This document shows, piece after piece, positions 45,194 to 54,696 of a DNA stretch of 64,000 bases. The position numbers and the translations under genes were made by a program. Each line of letters begins with the position of its first letter. Positions within the stretch are counted from its first letter, which is position 1. The notes below the pieces were generated by a model. It was not told where the DNA came from and searched no databases. It was given only the letters and a program-made list of their open reading frames with translations. Source of the stretch: Comamonas sp. BIGb0152 (GTDB lineage: Bacteria > Pseudomonadota > Gammaproteobacteria > Burkholderiales > Burkholderiaceae_C); assembly GCF_024809975.1 (NCBI RefSeq), contig NZ_JANUDY010000003.1, positions 1 to 64,000 of the forward strand. The letters run 5' to 3'.

Positions 45194-46165
45194 TCAGACC
45201 AAAACTGGCGGATTGTACCAATCGATGACATCTCTGTGGCGCTGTATATACCCAAGGCCTACTTTTATATGGATTTGGTGGCCCCGCGTGGTGCAGCGTT
45301 GCAATTGCGAAAGCAGTTGCGCCAGCTGCGCAGCACTGGGGGTTTGGCCATGCGCGCTGCGCAGCCAGTAGCGCAAGACATTGGCCATGCGTGCGGCAGA
45401 CAAGGCCTGCAGCGCTCGGATACGCGGCGGTGCGCCTGTGCTATCCAGGTCCATCCGCGCCAGGTCGTCGAGCAGCTCTGCTGCCTGCGCCGCATGCGCG
45501 CTGCTGCGCGCCACGGTCTGCGCGATCTGCGGAAAGGCCTGCGCCAAGCCCGGCATCACCTGGTTGCGGATGCGGTTGCGGGTGTAGCGGGTGTCGGTGT
45601 TGCTGGGGTCTTCCACCCAGGCAATGCCCAACGCAGTCAGATCAGCGCGAATCTGCGCACTGCCCAGCGCTAGATAAGGCCGCGCCCAGTGCAGCCCCGC
45701 ACGCTCCCACTGCGGGCGCATGCCCGCCAAACCCGCAACACCCGCACCGCGTGACAGCGCCAGCACGACGGTTTCCACTTGGTCGTCGGCATGCTGGGCC
45801 AGCGCCATGGTCTGGATACCGCCCTGCCCGCCTTCAGCAGCCGTCCATGCAGCGCGGGCCAGCGCCTGGTAGCGGGCAATGCGCGCTGCGTCCTCGGGGC
45901 TCTGGCCGGATTGCGGGTGGGCGTCCACTGTCACCACCTGCAAGGGCACATCCCAAGCAGCACATTGGGCGCGGCAATGCGCCTCAAAAATGCTGGCTGC
46001 CGCCTGCAGGCCGTGGTTGATGTGGATGGCCTGCACCTGGCCGGGGTAGCGCTGCTGGCAGGCCCAGAGCAAGGCGGTCGAATCCGCTCCGCCGCTGTAG
46101 GCCACCGCCAGCGGCAGTGCAGGTTGCCAGCCCTTCAAGGCCGCAAGAATAGCGGGCTCAGCCAT
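45194..46165 (-). CDS. tilS: tRNA(Ile)-lysidine synthase
   Basis: The protein is 323 aa. The N-type ATP pyrophosphatase loop is YSGGADSTALL. HINHGL, AQHADDQVETVVLAL and VEDPSNTDTRYTRNRIR are classic TilS motifs. It changes C34 of tRNA-Ile2 to lysidine so that AUA is read as isoleucine. It is shorter than the E. coli enzyme, so the C-terminal domain is reduced. It follows accA. Confidence 0.93.
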   Translation of the reverse strand: MAEPAILAALKGWQPALPLAVAYSGGADSTALLWACQQRYPGQVQAIHINHGLQAAASIFEAHCRAQCAAWDVPLQVVTVDAHPQSGQSPEDAARIARYQALARAAWTAAEGGQGGIQTMALAQHADDQVETVVLALSRGAGVAGLAGMRPQWERAGLHWARPYLALGSAQIRADLTALGIAWVEDPSNTDTRYTRNRIRNQVMPGLAQAFPQIAQTVARSSAHAAQAAELLDDLARMDLDSTGAPPRIRALQALSAARMANVLRYWLRSAHGQTPSAAQLAQLLSQLQRCTTRGHQIHIKVGLGYIQRHRDVIDWYNPPVLV

Positions 46166-46181
46166 GGCAACCGCCCCCTAG

Positions 46182-46208
46182 CAAAAAGCCTCCGCAAAGG
46201 GAGGCTTG
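46182..46208 (-). terminator. Terminator after accA
   Basis: On the minus strand AAGCCTCC-CTTTGC-GGAGGCTT is followed by TTTGC. It lies in the 86-bp gap between the accA stop and the tilS start. Confidence 0.7.
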
Positions 46209-46251
46209 GCAGCAGCAGCGGCGCAGCATCAGATGCGCGCTGCGGCACACA

Positions 46252-47226
46252 TCAGTGTTCAGCCTTGGTGTCCGAAAAACGGCCATAGCTTTGCAGGCGC
46301 TCGTAGCGGCGGTCCAGCAGCTCGGCCGGCTTCAAGTCGGCCAGCTGGCGGAAGGCATCGCTCAGGCCGCGCTTGAGCAAGGCCGCCATTTGCTTGTGGT
46401 CGCGGTGGGCGCCGCCCACGGGTTCGTGGATGATCTTGTCGATCAGGCCCAGCGCCTTGAGGCGGTGCGCGGTGATGCCCATGGCGTCAGCCGCTTCCTG
46501 GGCCTTGTCGCTGGTTTTCCACAGAATGGAGGCGCAGCCTTCGGGGCTGATGGTCGAGTACACCGAGTACTGCATCATCAACACCTGGTCGGCCACCGAA
46601 ATACCCAGCGCGCCGCCCGAACCACCTTCACCGATGATGGTGGAGATGATGGGCACTTCCAGCTGCGCCATTTCATAGATGTTGCGGCCAATGGCTTCCG
46701 ACTGGCCACGCTCTTCTGCCTCGATGCCGGGATAGGCGCCGGGGGTATCCACAAAGGTGAACACCGGGAGCTTGAACTTCTCGGCCGTCTTCATCAGGCG
46801 CAGCGCCTTGCGGTAGCCTTCGGGCTTGCTCATGCCAAAGTTGCGCAAGGTGCGCTCCTTGGTGTCGCGGCCCTTTTGGTGGCCCACCACCATGCAGGGG
46901 TTGCCATTGAAGCGCGCCAGGCCGCCCACGATGGACAGGTCATCGGCAAAGTGGCGGTCGCCATGCATCTCGACGAAATCGGTGAAGATCTCGTTGACGT
47001 AATCCAGGGTATAGGGACGCTCGGGATGGCGCGCGATCTTGGTGATCTGCCAGGGTGAGAGTTCGCTGTAGATGTCCTTGGTCAGCTGCTGGCTTTTTTT
47101 GCTGAGCTGGTCAATCTCTTCAGAGATATCGACGGCACTTTCGCTTTGCACATAGCGCAGTTCATCAATTTTGGTTTCCAGCTCCGCAATCGGTTGCTCG
47201 AAATCCAGGAAGGTTCTTTTCGCCAA
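46252..47226 (-). CDS. accA: Acetyl-CoA carboxylase carboxyltransferase, alpha subunit
   Basis: The protein is 324 aa, the normal AccA length. With AccD it transfers carboxyl from biotin to acetyl-CoA to make malonyl-Co[39 protein letters not shown] and [12 protein letters not shown] are family signatures. The start has a GGAGA-type site upstream. Confidence 0.96.
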   Translation of the reverse strand: MAKRTFLDFEQPIAELETKIDELRYVQSESAVDISEEIDQLSKKSQQLTKDIYSELSPWQITKIARHPERPYTLDYVNEIFTDFVEMHGDRHFADDLSIVGGLARFNGNPCMVVGHQKGRDTKERTLRNFGMSKPEGYRKALRLMKTAEKFKLPVFTFVDTPGAYPGIEAEERGQSEAIGRNIYEMAQLEVPIISTIIGEGGSGGALGISVADQVLMMQYSVYSTISPEGCASILWKTSDKAQEAADAMGITAHRLKALGLIDKIIHEPVGGAHRDHKQMAALLKRGLSDAFRQLADLKPAELLDRRYERLQSYGRFSDTKAEH

Positions 47227-47303
47227 AATGATTCTCCTCGGGAAGCGCTGCAGGCAGCCTTCTCATAACGACCGACAGTGTAACCGCATGCGGTCAAGCC
47301 CCG

Positions 47304-47954
47304 TCAATCAGCATCCTGCCCCAGCGGCATGGCATTTTGGGATCGCCAGATCAGCCAGGCCGCCACACTCGCCCAGGGCTGCCAGGCCTGGGCCACCTCG
47401 CGCGCATCGCTGCGGCTGACGGCCTCGCCAGAAAAATAATGGTCGCTGATGCCCTGCAGCAGCGCGGCATCATCAATGGCCAGCACATTGGGCCGCCCCA
47501 GGTGGAACAGCAAAAACATCTCTGCACCCCAGCGGGCTACCCCGCGCTGGGCCAGCAGCTGCTCAATGGCGGCATCGTCATCCACATGCACCCAGGACAG
47601 CGCATCCTTGGGCTCTTGTACAAACCATTGGGCCAAATCGCGCAGATAGCCCAGCTTGCGCTGGGGCAGGCGGATCGCCTTGGCTGCCTCGTCGCTCAGC
47701 GCCAGCAAGCCCTTGGGCGTCGTGGCGCCAGGCACGGCCATCAGCCGCTTCCACAGCTGCCGCGCCGATGTCTCGGATAGCTGCTGCCACACGACGGAGC
47801 GCATCAGCAGCGCAAAGCCATCGGCTTCGCGGCGCAGCATCTCGCCGGCATACAGGGGCACCAGCCGGCGCATCACCCGGTCCTTGCGGGCCAGGTGCTT
47901 GCAGGCCACGGCCCAATCGTCCGCAGACAGCGGCTTGTTGCTGATACCCGGCAT
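47304..47954 (-). CDS. alkA: DNA-3-methyladenine glycosylase II (AlkA-like)
   Basis: The protein is 216 aa, a helix-hairpin-helix DNA glycosylase that removes alkylated purines. SVVWQQLSETSARQLW and LPQRKLGYLRDLA are typical, and RWGAEMFLLFHLGRPNVLAIDDAAL contains the catalytic Asp (DD). I chose the ATG at 47954. An ATG at 48002 adds 16 residues rich in Cys, His and Ser that do not look native. It lies between cysS and accA. Confidence 0.85.
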   Translation of the reverse strand: MPGISNKPLSADDWAVACKHLARKDRVMRRLVPLYAGEMLRREADGFALLMRSVVWQQLSETSARQLWKRLMAVPGATTPKGLLALSDEAAKAIRLPQRKLGYLRDLAQWFVQEPKDALSWVHVDDDAAIEQLLAQRGVARWGAEMFLLFHLGRPNVLAIDDAALLQGISDHYFSGEAVSRSDAREVAQAWQPWASVAAWLIWRSQNAMPLGQDAD

Positions 47955-48011
47955 GCCGCTAGGCCCGTTCGCGCAAAAATGCGAATGGGCGCAGAGCCCC
48001 ACAAGCAGACA

Positions 48012-49397
48012 TCAAGAAACCACCTGGACGACCGTCCAGCTTGTGCCCTGCGCCGAGTCCTTGAGCTCCACCCCCTGGGCCAGCAGTGCTGCGCGAATAC
48101 GGTCGGATTCCGCATAGTTTTTGTCTGCCTTGGCAGCGGCACGCAGGGCGATTTGTGCCTCGATATACGCGGCATCCACACTGGCGCCGGCTTGCAGATA
48201 GGCAGCAGGATCGGCCTGCAACAGACCCAGGGTTGCGGCCAGGGCCTTGAGCAGGCCCGCCACGGCGGGCGATTTGCTGCGGTTGACCTCAGCGGCCAAC
48301 TCAAACAGCACGGCCACGGCTTCGGGCGTGCCAAAGTCCTCGTCCATCGCCGCCTGGAAGCGCGCCGCGCTCGGGTGGCTCCAGTCGATGGTCACCGGCT
48401 CGGCGGCCACCAGGCTCAGCGCGGTATAGAGGCGCTTCAAGGCATTGCGGGCATCGTCCAGGTGCACATCGCTGTAGTTGAGCGGGCTGCGGTAATGGCT
48501 GCGCACCACAAAAAAGCGCACCGTCTCGGCGTCGTAGCGCTTGAGCACATCGCGAATCGTGAAGAAATTGCCCAAGGACTTGGACATCTTCTCGTTGTCG
48601 ACGTTGATAAAGCCGTTGTGCATCCACAGCTTGGCCAACTGCTTGTCGTGCGCGCCTTCGCTCTGGGCAATCTCGTTTTCGTGGTGGGGAAACTGCAAGT
48701 CTGCGCCGCCGCCATGGATATCGAAGGTCTCCCCCAGCAGCGCGCAGCTCATGGCCGAGCACTCGATGTGCCAGCCGGGCCGGCCCGTGCCGTAGCTGCT
48801 CTGCCACTTGGCCTCGTCGGGCTCGGTCGGCTTGGCGCTCTTCCACAGCACAAAATCCAGCGGATCTTGCTTGCCATCCTGCACGGCTACGCGCTCCCCG
48901 GCATTGAGCTCATCGAGCGACTTGCCCGACAGCTGGCCGTAACTCGGGAACTTGCGCACGGCATAGTTCACATCACCGCCCTCGGTGCGGTAGGCCAGGC
49001 CTTTGGCTTCCAGCTGCGAGATGATGGACAGCATCTGCGGCACGTATTCAGTCGCACGGGGCTCGTGCGTGGGCCGCTCGATGCCCAGCGCATCGGCATC
49101 CTGGTGCAGTGCCTCGATCATGCGGTCGGTCAGGCTGCGAATGGTCTCGCCGTTTTCCACCGCGCGGCGGATGATCTTGTCCTCAATGTCGGTGACATTG
49201 CGCACATAGGTCACCTGGTAGCCGCTCACGCGCAACCAGCGCTGCACCACATCAAACGCCAGCATCGAGCGCGCATGTCCCAGATGACACAGGTCATAGA
49301 CCGTCATGCCGCATACATACATACGGACATGGCCCTGCTCAATCGGAACAAATGACTCCAGCGCACGCGAAAGCGTGTTGTAGATGCGCAAACTCAT
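48012..49397 (-). CDS. cysS: Cysteinyl-tRNA synthetase
   Basis: The protein is 461 aa, a class I synthetase. Zinc ligands start with CGMTVYD and continue with WHIECSAM and [10 protein letters not shown]. The HIGH motif is HLGH and the KMSKS loop is present as KMSKS. It charges tRNA-Cys. The start has no strong ribosome site but is conserved ([11 protein letters not shown]). Confidence 0.96.
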   Translation of the reverse strand: MSLRIYNTLSRALESFVPIEQGHVRMYVCGMTVYDLCHLGHARSMLAFDVVQRWLRVSGYQVTYVRNVTDIEDKIIRRAVENGETIRSLTDRMIEALHQDADALGIERPTHEPRATEYVPQMLSIISQLEAKGLAYRTEGGDVNYAVRKFPSYGQLSGKSLDELNAGERVAVQDGKQDPLDFVLWKSAKPTEPDEAKWQSSYGTGRPGWHIECSAMSCALLGETFDIHGGGADLQFPHHENEIAQSEGAHDKQLAKLWMHNGFINVDNEKMSKSLGNFFTIRDVLKRYDAETVRFFVVRSHYRSPLNYSDVHLDDARNALKRLYTALSLVAAEPVTIDWSHPSAARFQAAMDEDFGTPEAVAVLFELAAEVNRSKSPAVAGLLKALAATLGLLQADPAAYLQAGASVDAAYIEAQIALRAAAKADKNYAESDRIRAALLAQGVELKDSAQGTSWTVVQVVS

Positions 49398-49431
49398 GAA
49401 AAATTAGCGTGGTAAAGGTTGAGAGAGGGAC

Positions 49432-49500
49432 AGACGCCTAGCGCCTCATCCCGGTCCGCGCCCATTCCATTGGGCGAGGGTTTTGCAGCGCCTGCCTGGG
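49432..49500 (-). repeat. Fragment of the MITE-like dispersed repeat, inverted
   Basis: Read on the minus strand: CTGCAAAACCCTCGCCCAA, GGGCGCGGACCGGGATGAGG, then loss of similarity. It matches the left end of the 93-251 element and lies 35 bp upstream of cysS. Confidence 0.65.
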
Positions 49501-49661
49501 CACAGCAGCCCGGCATGGATCGCCGAACGGTGTATGGTAGCTGATGCCATGCCCTGCAAACCATGGCCGCCCGCCGTTCCGGGGCGCCAGGCCCCTCAGC
49601 TACAATGCGCTGCAGTATAAGCCTGCAGGCCACTTGCACGCGCTCACCGCGCTCGAACCCT

Positions 49662-50270
49662 ATGAAGTTAGTCAGTTGCCTTTTCTCTCCCCTGATGCCC
49701 CGTGCCGCCTTGCTGGCGCTTGCCCTGAGCTGCAGCGCCGCCTACGCGGACGAATACGCGGCGGTGGAAAAGCTGATCCAGTCCGGCCAGACCGCCTTGG
49801 CACTGGAGCAGCTCGAACCCAAGATCCAGCAAGCCCCGCGTGACCCGCAGTGGCGCTTTTTGCAAGGTGTGGCCCAGATGAACGCGGGCCAGCGCGATGC
49901 CGCGACCGCCACCTTCGAAAAGCTGGTGCAGGACTACCCTGAGCTGCCCGAGCCCTACAACAACCTGGCCGTGCTCTACGCGCAGAACAACCAGCTGGAA
50001 AAAGCCAGCCGCGCGCTGCAAGACGCCGTACGCGCCAACCCGGGTTACGCCACCGCCTATGAAAACCTGGGCGATATCTACATCCGCCTGGCCGAACAAT
50101 CGCTGAGCAAGGCCAGCACGCTGGCGCCAGCGCAGCAAGCCCGGCTGCAGCCCAAGATCAGCAGCCTGCGCTTGCTGGTCACCCGGGCCCAGCCCGCAGT
50201 GCCGGCTGCCGCAGTGCCAGCTGATGCAGCGCCCGCTTCGGTTGCAGCAGAGCCCGACGCAAAAAAGTAA
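49662..50270 (+). CDS. Exported TPR-repeat protein
   Basis: The protein is 202 aa. Signal peptide MKLVSCLFSPLMPRAALLAL ending SAAYA. Three TPR-like repeats follow (about 35-150; AAVEKLIQSGQTALALEQLE, PEPYNNLAVLYAQNNQLEKA, TAYENLGDIYIRLAEQSL). The tail is Pro/Ala-rich. It is first in a co-directional run with two cyclophilins and may help envelope protein assembly. Confidence 0.8.
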   Translation: MKLVSCLFSPLMPRAALLALALSCSAAYADEYAAVEKLIQSGQTALALEQLEPKIQQAPRDPQWRFLQGVAQMNAGQRDAATATFEKLVQDYPELPEPYNNLAVLYAQNNQLEKASRALQDAVRANPGYATAYENLGDIYIRLAEQSLSKASTLAPAQQARLQPKISSLRLLVTRAQPAVPAAAVPADAAPASVAAEPDAKK

Positions 50271-50406
50271 GGGCCTTGCCTTGAATCTTGCACCGTTGGC
50301 CCTCAACTCGGTGCAACGCCCATGATCTGTGCCTAGCGCAGGATGCCTTGCGGACCCCGCAGCGCCCTGCCCTGGCCATCACCGTATTCAACGACAGAGG
50401 AAACCG

Positions 50407-50988
50407 ATGCCTTCCAAACGACACACTCTTTCCATTCTGGGCGGCCTGGCACTGGCCGGCGGCATGGTGCTGACCAGCGCCGCGCATGCGGCGGACCAGC
50501 CCCGCGTGAAACTGACCACCTCGATGGGCGACATCGTGGTGGAGCTGAATCCGGAAAAAGCGCCCAAAACGGTGGCCAACTTCCTGCAGTACGTGGACGA
50601 CAAGTTCTACGACGGCACCATCTTCCACCGCGTGATCGGCAACTTCATGATCCAGGGCGGTGGCTTCACCCCCGACATGCAGCAAAAACCTGCACGCTCG
50701 CCTATCCCGCTGGAGGCCAACAACGGCCTCAAGAACAACACCTACACCATTGCGATGGCCCGCACGGCAGTGCCGGACTCGGCCACTGCCCAGTTCTTCA
50801 TCAATGTGCAGAACAACGATGCGCTGAACGCCAGCGGCAATGGCAACGGCTATGCCGTTTTCGGCAAAGTCGTCAGCGGCAATGAGGTGGTCGACAAGAT
50901 CAAGGCCGTGGAAACCGGCAATGCCGGCCCGCACCAGAATGTGCCCAAGACCCCGGTCGTCATCAAATCGGCCACCGTCGTCAAGTAA
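50407..50988 (+). CDS. ppiA: Periplasmic cyclophilin-type peptidyl-prolyl isomerase
   Basis: The protein is 193 aa. A signal peptide (about 1-29, SAAHA) targets it to the periplasm. The cyclophilin core has [20 protein letters not shown] and [17 protein letters not shown]. It speeds proline isomerisation in folding proteins. It is followed after 69 bp by a cytoplasmic paralogue. Confidence 0.93.
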   Translation: MPSKRHTLSILGGLALAGGMVLTSAAHAADQPRVKLTTSMGDIVVELNPEKAPKTVANFLQYVDDKFYDGTIFHRVIGNFMIQGGGFTPDMQQKPARSPIPLEANNGLKNNTYTIAMARTAVPDSATAQFFINVQNNDALNASGNGNGYAVFGKVVSGNEVVDKIKAVETGNAGPHQNVPKTPVVIKSATVVK

Positions 50989-51057
50989 ATGGCTTTGCAG
51001 TTGGCCTCTACCATCGCCAACTGCACCCTTCCCACCTTTCTCAACAGGAAAAACACC

Positions 51058-51564
51058 ATGAGCAATCCACAAGTTGAACTGCATATCAAAGACCACGGCG
51101 TGATCACGCTGGAGCTGGACGCAGAAAAAGCCCCCAAGTCCACCGAAAACTTTCTGAGCTATGTGAAGAGCGGCCATTACGACGGCACCATCTTCCACCG
51201 CGTGATCAACAGCTTCATGGTCCAAGGCGGCGGCTTTGCATCGGGCATGGACCAGAAGTCCACCCAGGCTCCCATCCAGAACGAAGCGCAAAACGGCCTG
51301 AAGAACGACCAGTACACCGTGGCCATGGCCCGCACCAGCGACCCCCACTCGGCAACGGCCCAGTTCTTCATCAACGTCGCCAAGAACGACTTCCTCAACC
51401 ACACCTCGCCTACGCCTAGCGGCTGGGGCTATGCCGTGTTCGGCAAGGTGGTTGGCGGCAACGACGTGGTCGACAAGATCAAGGCCGTCAAGACCGGCTC
51501 CAAGGGCATGCACCAAGACGTGCCAAAAGAAGAGCTGCTGATCGAAAAGGCAGTGGCGCTGTAA
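51058..51564 (+). CDS. ppiB: Cytoplasmic cyclophilin-type peptidyl-prolyl isomerase
   Basis: The protein is 168 aa. It is a cyclophilin without signal peptide: [40 protein letters not shown], and [13 protein letters not shown]. It is clearly paralogous to the preceding gene. AACAGGAAA precedes the ATG. lpxH follows after 19 bp. Confidence 0.94.
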   Translation: MSNPQVELHIKDHGVITLELDAEKAPKSTENFLSYVKSGHYDGTIFHRVINSFMVQGGGFASGMDQKSTQAPIQNEAQNGLKNDQYTVAMARTSDPHSATAQFFINVAKNDFLNHTSPTPSGWGYAVFGKVVGGNDVVDKIKAVKTGSKGMHQDVPKEELLIEKAVAL

Positions 51565-51583
51565 TCAGCGGCCCCTAGCTTGC

Positions 51584-52441
51584 ATGGACAACCCGACCGA
51601 CTCTAGCGCCGCAGACCCGCATGGGGCATTGCGTGCCCAGTTGGCCACCACGGCAGTCCATGCCTTCGCTGCGCCGCCCGCTTGGCGCAGCATCGAATTT
51701 ATCTCTGATCTGCATCTGCAGCCCCAGTTGCCGCTGACACTGCGCAGCTGGCAGCAATATTTGCAGGCCAGCACCGCCGATGCGATCTTCATGCTGGGCG
51801 ATTTGTTTGAAGCCTGGGTGGGCGACGACGCCCTGGATGAGGCCGGCAGCTTTGAGGCCGAATGCGCCCAGACCTTGCGCCAGGCCAGCGGCGAGCGCGC
51901 CCTCTTCTTCATGCATGGCAACCGCGACTTTCTGGTAGGCGCGCACTTTGCCCAATGCACCGGCATGCCATTGCTGCCGGACCCCAGCTGTATCGATTTT
52001 CTGGGCCAGCGCTGGCTGCTCAGCCATGGCGATGCGCTGTGCGTGGAAGATACCGATTACCAGCGCTTTCGCGCCGTGGCGCGCAGCCCCGCCTGGCAGC
52101 AGCAGATTCTGGCCCAACCGCTGGCCCAGCGCCGCCAGTTGGCCGGCGCCATGCGCAGCCAAAGCGAGGCGCGCCGCATGCGTGAGGTGATCACTGCCGA
52201 TGTAGACACCCAAGCAGCCCTGGCCTGGTTGCACACGGTCCAGGCCTCCACGCTGATCCACGGCCACACCCACCGACCTGCCAGCCACCCGCTGGATGCC
52301 GACCACCAGCGCGTGGTGCTGACCGACTGGGAGACTGACTTGCAACCCGCCCGCGCCGAGGTGCTGCGTATTGACGCCTCGGGTCTGCAGCGCATCGCGC
52401 TGGCAGACTACCTGGCCCAGCCGCCGCAGCCAGGAAGCTGA
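51584..52441 (+). CDS. lpxH: UDP-2,3-diacylglucosamine diphosphatase
   Basis: The protein is 285 aa. Calcineurin-like metallophosphoesterase motifs are present: SDLHL, MLGDLFEAWVGDD, HGNRDF, LSHGDALC and HGHTHRP. It forms lipid X in lipid A synthesis at the inner membrane. It is longer at the N-terminus than typical (about 35 residues before SDLHL), so the true start may be internal. mtfA starts 1 bp after its stop. Confidence 0.92.
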   Translation: MDNPTDSSAADPHGALRAQLATTAVHAFAAPPAWRSIEFISDLHLQPQLPLTLRSWQQYLQASTADAIFMLGDLFEAWVGDDALDEAGSFEAECAQTLRQASGERALFFMHGNRDFLVGAHFAQCTGMPLLPDPSCIDFLGQRWLLSHGDALCVEDTDYQRFRAVARSPAWQQQILAQPLAQRRQLAGAMRSQSEARRMREVITADVDTQAALAWLHTVQASTLIHGHTHRPASHPLDADHQRVVLTDWETDLQPARAEVLRIDASGLQRIALADYLAQPPQPGS

Positions 52442-52442
52442 A

Positions 52443-53282
52443 ATGGCCTGGCTGCACCGCACCTGGTCCCGGTTGCGCGCGCTGGCGCGCCCTGTGCCGG
52501 AGATACCCGCCGCCCTGTGGCTGCAAGTGCTGCAAAAATACCCGTTCCTCCAAGCGCTGTCGCTCGAAGAAAAAGCCAAACTGCGGGCGCTCAGCGCCCT
52601 GTTTCTGCGCCAAAAACAATTCTCGGGCGCCCATGGGCTGGTGGTGAGCGATGCCATGGCGCTGACCATTGCCGCACAGGCCTGCGTGCCTTTGCTCCAC
52701 CGGGGTGAGGCGCGGCAGGCCATCGCGCTCTACGATGATTTTGTCGGCATCGTCGTGCACCCAGGCACCATGGTGGCCGCCAGAGACATGCATGACGAAG
52801 CTGGCCTCATCTCGCACCGGCGCATGATGCTCGAAGGCGAGGCCATGCAGCATGGCCCCGTCACCTTGAGCTGGGCCGCGATTGCGCAAGACCCGCTGCA
52901 ACAAAACGCGCGCGGCACCAGCGTCGTCATCCACGAGTTCTGCCACAAGATCGACATGCGCAATGGCGGTGCCGATGGCTATCCCTCGCTGCCCGGCGGC
53001 TTTCTTGGCTTGGCCAGTGCCGCCGAGGCACGCCAGACCTGGGAGCGCAGCTGGGCATCGTCCTTCCAGGCCTTTGGTCACGCCATTGCCAAATCCCAGC
53101 GCTTTGGCGAGCCCGCCCCTTGGCTGGACAGCTATGGCGCCACGGCCCCGGCCGAGTTCTTTGCGGTGGCCTGCGAGGCCTACTTTGTCAACCGCAGCCA
53201 GTTCGCGCAGGAATGGCCGCAGCTCGACCGCATGCTGTCCGGGCTGTTCCGCCCGGACGCCGGTCGCCCCGATGCCCGTTAA
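52443..53282 (+). CDS. mtfA: M90-family zinc metallopeptidase (MtfA-like)
   Basis: The protein is 279 aa. The zinc motif is HEFCH in VVIHEFCHKIDMRNG, and YGATAPAEFFAVACEAYF carries the third ligand region. MtfA in E. coli binds the Mlc repressor and has aminopeptidase activity. Whether Mlc exists here is unknown. It is translationally close to lpxH. Confidence 0.9.
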   Translation: MAWLHRTWSRLRALARPVPEIPAALWLQVLQKYPFLQALSLEEKAKLRALSALFLRQKQFSGAHGLVVSDAMALTIAAQACVPLLHRGEARQAIALYDDFVGIVVHPGTMVAARDMHDEAGLISHRRMMLEGEAMQHGPVTLSWAAIAQDPLQQNARGTSVVIHEFCHKIDMRNGGADGYPSLPGGFLGLASAAEARQTWERSWASSFQAFGHAIAKSQRFGEPAPWLDSYGATAPAEFFAVACEAYFVNRSQFAQEWPQLDRMLSGLFRPDAGRPDAR

Positions 53283-53291
53283 ACGCCGTCC

Positions 53292-53960
53292 TTAACCCAG
53301 CTGGTCCTGCGTCAGCGCCTGCAGCCAGGCCATGCTCTCCTGCAGCTCTTGCGGATGCAGCTCATGGCGGCAGGGGTATTCGTGGTACGCCAAGTCAACA
53401 GGCGTAGCTTGCAGCGCCGCGCGGATCGCATGGGCCTGTGCCAACGGAATCACATTGTCGGCCGTGCCATGGCTGATCCAGGCACGGCGCCCGGCCAGCT
53501 GCGCGGGCTCCACTTGTTCTGCGGCAATCTCGGGTAGCAGACGGCTGTGCCACACCATGATGGCCTGCAGCAATTGCGGCTGGGTCAGCAACGCAGACAG
53601 CGACATGATGCCGCCCTGGCTGAAGCCACCCACCACCACCCGCTCGGCCGGTATCTGCAAGGCCTGGGCCGCTTGGCTGCAGGTCTGGGCCACCAGCGCG
53701 CGGCTGGCTTGCTCCTGCGCGGTATCGATAGTGCGGCTGCCATCGGCATTCACACCAAACTGGAACCAGGCATAGCTGCTGGGGCCCAGGGTGTAAGGCG
53801 CGCGCAGGCTCAGCACATGGAAGGCCGACGGCACCATGCCGGCCAGGCCAAACAAATCTTGCTCATTGCTGCCCACGCCATGCATCAGCACCAGCAGCCA
53901 AGGCGTGGTGGCGTCCGCAGCAGCGGCGCGGTACAAGTGGTGGAGGGGTAAATTCAACAT
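53292..53960 (-). CDS. Carboxylesterase/phospholipase-type alpha/beta hydrolase
   Basis: The protein is 222 aa. The nucleophile motif is GGFSQGGIM. The acid is in SHGTADNVIP and the histidine in RHELHPQEL. It belongs to the YpfH/carboxylesterase 2 group that hydrolyses short esters. It converges with mtfA. Confidence 0.88.
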   Translation of the reverse strand: MLNLPLHHLYRAAAADATTPWLLVLMHGVGSNEQDLFGLAGMVPSAFHVLSLRAPYTLGPSSYAWFQFGVNADGSRTIDTAQEQASRALVAQTCSQAAQALQIPAERVVVGGFSQGGIMSLSALLTQPQLLQAIMVWHSRLLPEIAAEQVEPAQLAGRRAWISHGTADNVIPLAQAHAIRAALQATPVDLAYHEYPCRHELHPQELQESMAWLQALTQDQLG

Positions 53961-54023
53961 GGCAGCCTTGGTCGAAAAAATGGCTGCATCGTACCGCAGC
54001 CATGTTGATTGCGCTGAGCAGGT

Positions 54024-54593
54024 TTATTGCTTGGGATGCTTGGCCACCCAGGCCAGGAAGTGGTCCATATAGTTGCGCAGAAACTTTTCGCTGGCCTCGG
54101 CGACCTTGCCATCGGCGCTGACCAGGCCATCCGTCCAGCGGATAAATCCCTCAGGCTGTGCCATGGTCGGCATATCCAGAAACACGATGATATTGCGCAG
54201 ATGCTGCTGGGCCATGGCCGATGCCGGGCCACCGGTCGAGGTACCGATCACCGCAGCAGGGATGCCGCTCCATGCGCCACTGCCATAAGGGCGGCTGGCG
54301 CCGTCGAGCGCGTTTTTCAGATAAGCCGGCACCGAGCGGTTGTGCTCCGGCGTCACCAGCAAAATGCCGTCCTTGCCGCGCACCTTGTCTTTGAAGGCGG
54401 TAAAGGCCGCCGGGTAGGCATCGGCATCATCATCGCGGTTGTAGAGGGGCAGCGCGCTCAGATCGAGGAACTCGAAATCCGCCTGGTCTTGCACCAGGTT
54501 CACCAGGCCATGGGCCAGTTGCTTGTTGATGGAGGTCTTGCTGTTGCTGCCAACAATCACGCCGATTTTGGGTTTTGCCACGGTCATTCTCAC
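54024..54593 (-). CDS. NADPH-dependent FMN reductase
   Basis: The protein is 189 aa and has a flavodoxin-like fold. VIVGSNSKTSINKQLA binds FMN phosphate. VTPEHNRSVPAYLKNALDG is the family signature of azo/quinone reductases such as ChrR/YieF. It probably protects against quinones or oxidants. A second ATG two codons in is possible. Confidence 0.88.
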   Translation of the reverse strand: MRMTVAKPKIGVIVGSNSKTSINKQLAHGLVNLVQDQADFEFLDLSALPLYNRDDDADAYPAAFTAFKDKVRGKDGILLVTPEHNRSVPAYLKNALDGASRPYGSGAWSGIPAAVIGTSTGGPASAMAQQHLRNIIVFLDMPTMAQPEGFIRWTDGLVSADGKVAEASEKFLRNYMDHFLAWVAKHPKQ

Positions 54594-54696
54594 TTTCCAG
54601 ACATGCGGAGGGGATGAAACCCCCGGTTATACCCCTTGTTCGTGGGCGACCCTGTAGGCCAAGGCGAACTGCGCGGCCCCTGGGCCGCATCACCGC